Assembly: GCA_034090045.1 (NCBI GenBank)
Contig: JAXDTI010000002.1
Span: 186,001-250,000 of the forward strand
DNA from: JAXDTI01 sp034090045
GTDB taxonomy: Bacteria; Actinomycetota; Actinomycetes; Actinomycetales; Actinomycetaceae
Direction: 5' to 3'
DNA length: 64,000 bases
Shown here in pieces: positions 60,149-64,000 of the stretch. Made by a program: the position numbers and the translations under genes. Every line of letters starts with the position of its first letter. Position 1 is the stretch's first letter. Below the pieces are notes generated by a model. That model saw only the letters and a program-made list of their open reading frames with translations. It was not told the origin of the DNA and searched no databases.

Positions 60149-61198
60149 CTATGGGATGCGGTGAACCCACCAGTCAGCGGTGAACTTCTCGCCAGCTAGC
60201 TGCCGTGCGGCCTCTATTTCTTCGGGCCGCACCTGGGAGTCAATACAGTTATATTTTTCGCGGAAATGCTGCATGAACACCGCTATTATTGCTTCGCGTG
60301 TCATGCCGGTTTGGCTGCGCATAGGATCGACACGCTTCGCCGCCGAGCGGGTGCCTTTATCGCGCAGTTTCTCCTGGCCGATCCGCATAACATCGAGCAT
60401 TTTTGTGGCGTCAATGTCGTAGCTCATCGTCACGTGATGTAGCAGAACCCCGGATGCGAAACGTTTTTGTGCCGCACCGCCAATCTTGCCTTTATCTGAA
60501 GAAATATCGTTGAGCGGGACATAGCGGGCGTGCACTCCGATCTGCTCTAACGCCTCCATCACCCAGTGATCCAGGAACTCGTATGACTGTGCGAAATCCA
60601 AGCCATCGACCAGTCCCTGTGGCACGTAGAGGGAGTAGGTGATGCAGTTCCCAGGTTCCATGAACATAGCGCCACCTCCGGTGATGCGCCGTGACACGGT
60701 GATGTTGTGGCGCGCCACGCCCTCCGGGTTTATCTCGTTGTCATAGGACTGGAAAGACCCCATGACCAGCAGCGGCGCATTCCATTCCCAGAATCGCAGC
60801 ATCGGTCCGCGCCTGCCCGCCGCCATCTCGCCGGGTAGCACCTCGTCGAGCGCAATGTTTTCTTCCGGGGCGATAACCGGTCCGTGCATCACCTCGAATG
60901 TGAGATCCTCCCAGCCCACGGCTTTGCCCAGTGCGCGCCGTAACGCTATCGCGACATCGGCAGGAGCAAAACCGAAGAGCACGTCATCGGGTCGGATCAC
61001 GGCATCTATGGCCTTGCCGATCTCGGTGGACATGGCGTCAGCGGGCAGACCGGTGAGCGCCTCATTTATGCGTTCCACCACGTCATCGGGTTCTGCGAAG
61101 AAATCTCCGGCAAGTCGCGGAGCCACTAACCGCCCGTCGAAAACCTCCACGTCGATAACAACCAGTTTGCCGCCAGGCACCTTGTATTCACCATGCAT
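60149..61198 (-). CDS. lplA: Lipoate-protein ligase A with accessory domain at the N terminus
   Basis: 349 residues. Residues ~1-90 begin HGEYKVPGGKLVVIDVEV and FFAEPDDVVERINEAL, resembling the LplA C-terminal accessory domain. The catalytic domain follows (about 120-330): RRITGGGAMFMEPGNCITYS, the Lys in SDKGKIGGAAQ, and VLLHHVTMSYD. Classical LplA has the opposite order, so this is a permuted fusion. It attaches lipoate to E2 and GcvH proteins. TATAGT is 7 bases before the ATG; no ribosome site, so leaderless. Confidence 0.88.
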   Translation of the reverse strand: MHGEYKVPGGKLVVIDVEVFDGRLVAPRLAGDFFAEPDDVVERINEALTGLPADAMSTEIGKAIDAVIRPDDVLFGFAPADVAIALRRALGKAVGWEDLTFEVMHGPVIAPEENIALDEVLPGEMAAGRRGPMLRFWEWNAPLLVMGSFQSYDNEINPEGVARHNITVSRRITGGGAMFMEPGNCITYSLYVPQGLVDGLDFAQSYEFLDHWVMEALEQIGVHARYVPLNDISSDKGKIGGAAQKRFASGVLLHHVTMSYDIDATKMLDVMRIGQEKLRDKGTRSAAKRVDPMRSQTGMTREAIIAVFMQHFREKYNCIDSQVRPEEIEAARQLAGEKFTADWWVHRIP

Positions 61199-61205
61199 AC
61201 CTATA

Positions 61206-61211
61206 ACTATA
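61206..61211 (-). promoter_or_regulatory. Leaderless -10 box of lplA
   Basis: Minus-strand TATAGT ends 7 bases before the ATG at 61198. Confidence 0.45.
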
Positions 61212-61232
61212 GGAGAACGCGGGGTCTGGAGC

Positions 61233-62096
61233 CTAGACCGCGGAGATTACGCCGGTAACCAGCATCACGATGATTGCGAGCCCCAGAAGGATTCGGTAGC
61301 CGATAAATCCGCTGAAGGAGTGTTTTGAGACGAAACGCAGCAGCCACGCGATTGAGGCATACCCGACGATGAAAGAAATCACCAAACCGAGGATTGTATA
61401 GCCCCACCCGACAGTCTCCGAAACGTTCCCGAACTCGGTGACAGCCTGCAGCAAACCTGCTGCTACCAGCGCCGGAATCCCCAGGAAGAACGACATACGG
61501 GTCGCAACAACCCGGTCATAGCCGAGCATCAGAGCCGCCGAAATCGTGGAGCCGGAACGCGAAACACCCGGAATCAGGGAGAAACATTGCACCGCGCCGA
61601 TGATGACCGCGTCCTTAATTGTCGTGCCGGTCTCGGATTTGCCTTTACCGATGGGGCGTGCCCAATAGTCACCGAGCCACAGCACCGCCGACCATATAAT
61701 CAGGCCGCCGGCGACGAACCACATCGAGCGCAGACCGGTCTCGATTATGTCCTTGAAAAGCAGCCCGACCACCGCAATCGGCACCGACCCGAAAATGATT
61801 GCCCAGCCGAAACGGTAGTCGGGGTCGCGGCGGCGTTCCGCGTTTCCCAAACCTCGCGCCCACGCCCGCACAATCCTGACAATATCACCCCAGAAATACA
61901 CGACCGAGGCTGAGATTGCGCCGATTTGGATGATTGCGGTAAAAGCGACCACGCCGGGGTCGTTGATGGGCAGACCAAAGAGTTTTTCGGTGATGGTCAG
62001 GTGCCCGGTTGATGAAATCGGGAGGAACTCGGTGACACCCTCAACGATGCCGAGGATGACGGTCTGCCACCAGGTTAGGTCTGTTGCTGCAATCAC
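61233..62096 (-). CDS. uppP: Undecaprenyl-diphosphatase
   Basis: 287 residues with about eight helices. The catalytic blocks are EGVTEFLPISSTGHL with the Glu pair and PGVSRSGSTISAALMLGYDR. Recycles undecaprenyl pyrophosphate to the phosphate carrier, feeding peptidoglycan and the glycopolymers that LCP proteins attach; it also gives bacitracin resistance. The start is GTG, with TAGGGT 6 bases upstream and no ribosome site. Confidence 0.95.
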   Translation of the reverse strand: MIAATDLTWWQTVILGIVEGVTEFLPISSTGHLTITEKLFGLPINDPGVVAFTAIIQIGAISASVVYFWGDIVRIVRAWARGLGNAERRRDPDYRFGWAIIFGSVPIAVVGLLFKDIIETGLRSMWFVAGGLIIWSAVLWLGDYWARPIGKGKSETGTTIKDAVIIGAVQCFSLIPGVSRSGSTISAALMLGYDRVVATRMSFFLGIPALVAAGLLQAVTEFGNVSETVGWGYTILGLVISFIVGYASIAWLLRFVSKHSFSGFIGYRILLGLAIIVMLVTGVISAV

Positions 62097-62102
62097 GCAT
62101 TT

Positions 62103-62108
62103 ACCCTA
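62103..62108 (-). promoter_or_regulatory. Leaderless -10 box of uppP
   Basis: Minus-strand TAGGGT ends 6 bases before the GTG at 62096. Confidence 0.45.
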
Positions 62109-62232
62109 TCAGCACGCACACTACCGTTCGCTACCGTGCCTCGCCACGAGTGTTATAGGATTGCAGGGCGGTTCGCGCGTTTTCCAACCCTGGCGCGTGG
62201 CTGGCGAGATGCACGCCTCCCGAACCGCGAGC

Positions 62233-62305
62233 GCCGCCTTAGCTCAGTCGGCAGAGCGATTCACTCGTAATGAATAGGTCGCGGGTTCGATTCCCGCAGG
62301 CGGCT
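62233..62305 (+). tRNA. tRNA-Thr (anticodon CGT)
   Basis: 73 bases. Acceptor GCCGCCT with AGGCGGC, anticodon stem ATTCA/TGAAT around loop CTCGTAA, T arm CGCGGGTTCGATTCCCGC. CCA is not encoded. Confidence 0.95.
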
Positions 62306-62339
62306 CAGCGTTCTATCTTCACCGCGAATCGAGGCACTA

Positions 62340-63170
62340 ATGCTGCTGTTTGAATCCATTTTGATAGGTATTGCTATTGGTTTGCTCGCGGGTGCCTTGG
62401 GTATAGGCGGCGGTATTTTGGCGATCCCGGTGCTGGTGTATTTGTTGGGGCAAGATCCGCACGCGGCGACCGCCGAATCACTGGTGATCATCTTGGTCAC
62501 GTCGGCTGCGGCGTTGCCTTCACGTTTCAAGAATCATCAGGTTCGCCTGAGTGTGGGCGCGATTTTCGGGTTCTGTTCGGCGTTTGGCGCGGTTGTGGGG
62601 GCACGGTTGAACGCGGTTGTGAACGGTGATTTGGTGATGCTGTTGTTTGCGGCCCTGCTGGTGGGGGTGGCGATTACCATGTTGAATGGTGGTCTGCGGG
62701 ATCGGCGGGCGGAGAACACGGCGATCGCTTCCGGCACTTCGCTTGCCGAGTTCGAGGCGGAGGCCGAACCCGACGATGTGCGTATCAGCTGGCGGAAAAT
62801 CCCGTTGATGCTGCTGATAGGTTCCGGTACGGGTCTGCTTGTCGGGTTTTTTGGTATCGGTGGTGGCTTTGCGATGATCCCGGTTTTGGTGTTCGTGATG
62901 CGCTATTCGATCAGGGTTGCCGCCGGTACTTCCTTTATCGTGATTTTGGTGCTGTCTGTTACCGCGTTGCTGTCGCGGATTGGCACTGGCGTACAGATTG
63001 ATTGGCTGGTGGCGATACTTTTTGCGATAGGTTCCGGTGTTGGTTCCGCGATTGGTTCGCCGCTGTCGAATCGGGCGCGGGCATCCACTCTCACCTTTAT
63101 TTTCGTGGCGCTTTTGGTTGTGGTTGCGATCTATATCTGTATCACCACAGTTTTAGGTGTAGCTGTTTGA
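62340..63170 (+). CDS. TauE/SafE-family membrane transporter
   Basis: 276 residues with about eight helices. Two duplicated GALGIGGGILAIPVLV-like blocks (near 18 and 175: LVGFFGIGGGFAMIPVLVF) mark this family of sulfite, sulfonate or organic-acid exporters. A charged loop separates the halves (about 125-150). In persulfide-responsive operons TauE partners rhodanese genes; here it is far from the CoA-disulfide reductase, so a sulfur role is only suggestive. GAGG is near the ATG. Confidence 0.88.
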   Translation: MLLFESILIGIAIGLLAGALGIGGGILAIPVLVYLLGQDPHAATAESLVIILVTSAAALPSRFKNHQVRLSVGAIFGFCSAFGAVVGARLNAVVNGDLVMLLFAALLVGVAITMLNGGLRDRRAENTAIASGTSLAEFEAEAEPDDVRISWRKIPLMLLIGSGTGLLVGFFGIGGGFAMIPVLVFVMRYSIRVAAGTSFIVILVLSVTALLSRIGTGVQIDWLVAILFAIGSGVGSAIGSPLSNRARASTLTFIFVALLVVVAIYICITTVLGVAV

Positions 63171-63260
63171 GCTGACGGGGAGCCTGGGGTTTTCGGGGTA
63201 TGTGTGTTATGCGACATCGACCCGTCATTTCAGGTACATGGTTGTGGTTTTCGATGGTGC

Positions 63261-64000
63261 CTAGAAACCGGTAAAGGTGAGGATCAGTAGTGCTAGGTTC
63301 AGGGCGATAATCAGACCGGCGACCAGGAACGAAAGCACCTGCATCGGGATGGGGTCGGCGTAGGTGCCCATGAGTTCGCGGTTGCGGGTGGTGAGCATCA
63401 GCGGGATGATTGCGAAGGGAATACCGAGTGACAAAACCACCTGTGAAATAACTAGCGCCCAGGTTGGTTCCACCCCGATCGCGAGCACCACGAACGCCGG
63501 CACAAGCGTGATGGCTCGCCGTACCACCAGCGGATACTGTCGATGCAGTAGTCCTTTCATGATTTCTGAACCGGCGTAGGCTCCCACTGAGGTCGATGCC
63601 AGACCAGAAGCCAATAAACCTACAGCGAACAGGGTCGCCACCACCGGTCCGAGCGCGGAAGCTATCGCGTGGTGGGCACCGGCAATCGTCTCGGTTCCCG
63701 GCACTCCCGGCAGCGCGGTCGCCGCCAATAACAATAGACAGATATTGACTGCGCCGGCCAGCAGCAGCGCCCAGGACACATCCACACGGGAGGCGCGTAA
63801 TAGTTGTTCCGTGGGGATGCCTTTATCACCGTGTGCGTCGTTTACCAGCGAAGAGTGCAGGTAGATGGCGTGCGGCATCACGGTTGCGCCGAGCATCGAG
63901 GCGGCAATCAGTACTGAACCGGTGTCGGTGAAACGGGGCACCAGGCCGCCGAGCAGGTCTGGTCCAGATGGCGGGTCGATGAATAAACCGGCGAGGAACC
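63261..64000 (-). CDS. mntH: Nramp-family divalent metal transporter, 5' truncated by window edge
   Basis: The frame is open to the right edge; about 246 residues of the C-terminal part are visible. ATVMPHAIYLHSSL is the helix 6 metal-binding motif of Nramp/MntH. Further helices (ALLLAGAVNICLLLLAATAL; STSVGAYAGSEIMKGLLHR) continue to the C terminus. It imports Mn2+ (and Fe2+) with protons. The helix 1 DPGN motif is outside the window. Confidence 0.9.
   Translation of the reverse strand, partial: FLAGLFIDPPSGPDLLGGLVPRFTDTGSVLIAASMLGATVMPHAIYLHSSLVNDAHGDKGIPTEQLLRASRVDVSWALLLAGAVNICLLLLAATALPGVPGTETIAGAHHAIASALGPVVATLFAVGLLASGLASTSVGAYAGSEIMKGLLHRQYPLVVRRAITLVPAFVVLAIGVEPTWALVISQVVLSLGIPFAIIPLMLTTRNRELMGTYADPIPMQVLSFLVAGLIIALNLALLILTFTGF

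Overview
The window looks like chromosomal DNA of an actinobacterium of moderately high G+C. Evidence: a WhiB regulator, CarD beside IspD, a PerM-like membrane protein overlapping purN, paired LytR-CpsA-Psr proteins, a PspC-fused histidine kinase, a tRNA Glu-Asp-Phe cluster, and many genes whose start codon lies only 6-7 bases after a TANNNT box, as in leaderless actinobacterial transcripts. The density of secreted proteins suggests a host-associated member, perhaps Actinomycetaceae; I cannot fix the genus. Both ends cut genes (an LCP protein on the left, an Nramp transporter on the right).

Layout. 1-5.8 kb: two LCP ligases, Maf, a class III adenylate cyclase and an OmpR-type two-component pair. 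5.8-12.6 kb: a cell-wall-binding/RCC1 surface protein divergent from purK-purE, then a secreted metzincin with seven tandem modules. 12.6-19 kb: purN and a PerM-like protein, then a NarL response regulator and PspC-kinase divergent from a PspC membrane protein and a tiny membrane protein. 19-25.5 kb: SprT-like protein; CoA-disulfide reductase/rhodanese behind a CsoR-like operator; WhiB; a 55-residue DUF4177-like protein; the mscS-msrB-EEP operon. 25.5-37 kb: tRNAs, a degraded membrane gene, a hydrolase lacking its nucleophile, a SHIRT-type adhesin, a SAM riboswitch with metF, metE, a DUF4143 ATPase and an aldo/keto reductase. 37-45 kb: RND pump, copper ATPase and CopZ, and an uncharacterised hydrolase operon. 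45-54.7 kb: two further surface proteins around purB, DedA and membrane proteins. 54.7-64 kb: MFS, ispD-carD, brnQ, gpmA, lplA, uppP, tRNA-Thr, TauE and mntH.

Themes. Purine synthesis (purK, purE, purN, purB) and methionine synthesis (metF, metE) are spread through the window. Envelope biology dominates: LCP ligases, UppP, PspC signalling and at least five exported proteins, three with a C-terminal membrane helix but no LPXTG motif. Metal and sulfur handling is represented by CopA/CopZ, MntH, TauE and the CoA-disulfide reductase.

Most notable observations: a copper ATPase with its metal-binding domain inside the ATP-binding region instead of at the N terminus; two dispersed palindromic intergenic repeat families; an over-represented CCTATA/TATAGG hexamer; and at least fifteen predicted leaderless starts, which also settle several start codons. 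I found no CRISPR array, phage, insertion sequence, rRNA or complete defence system.
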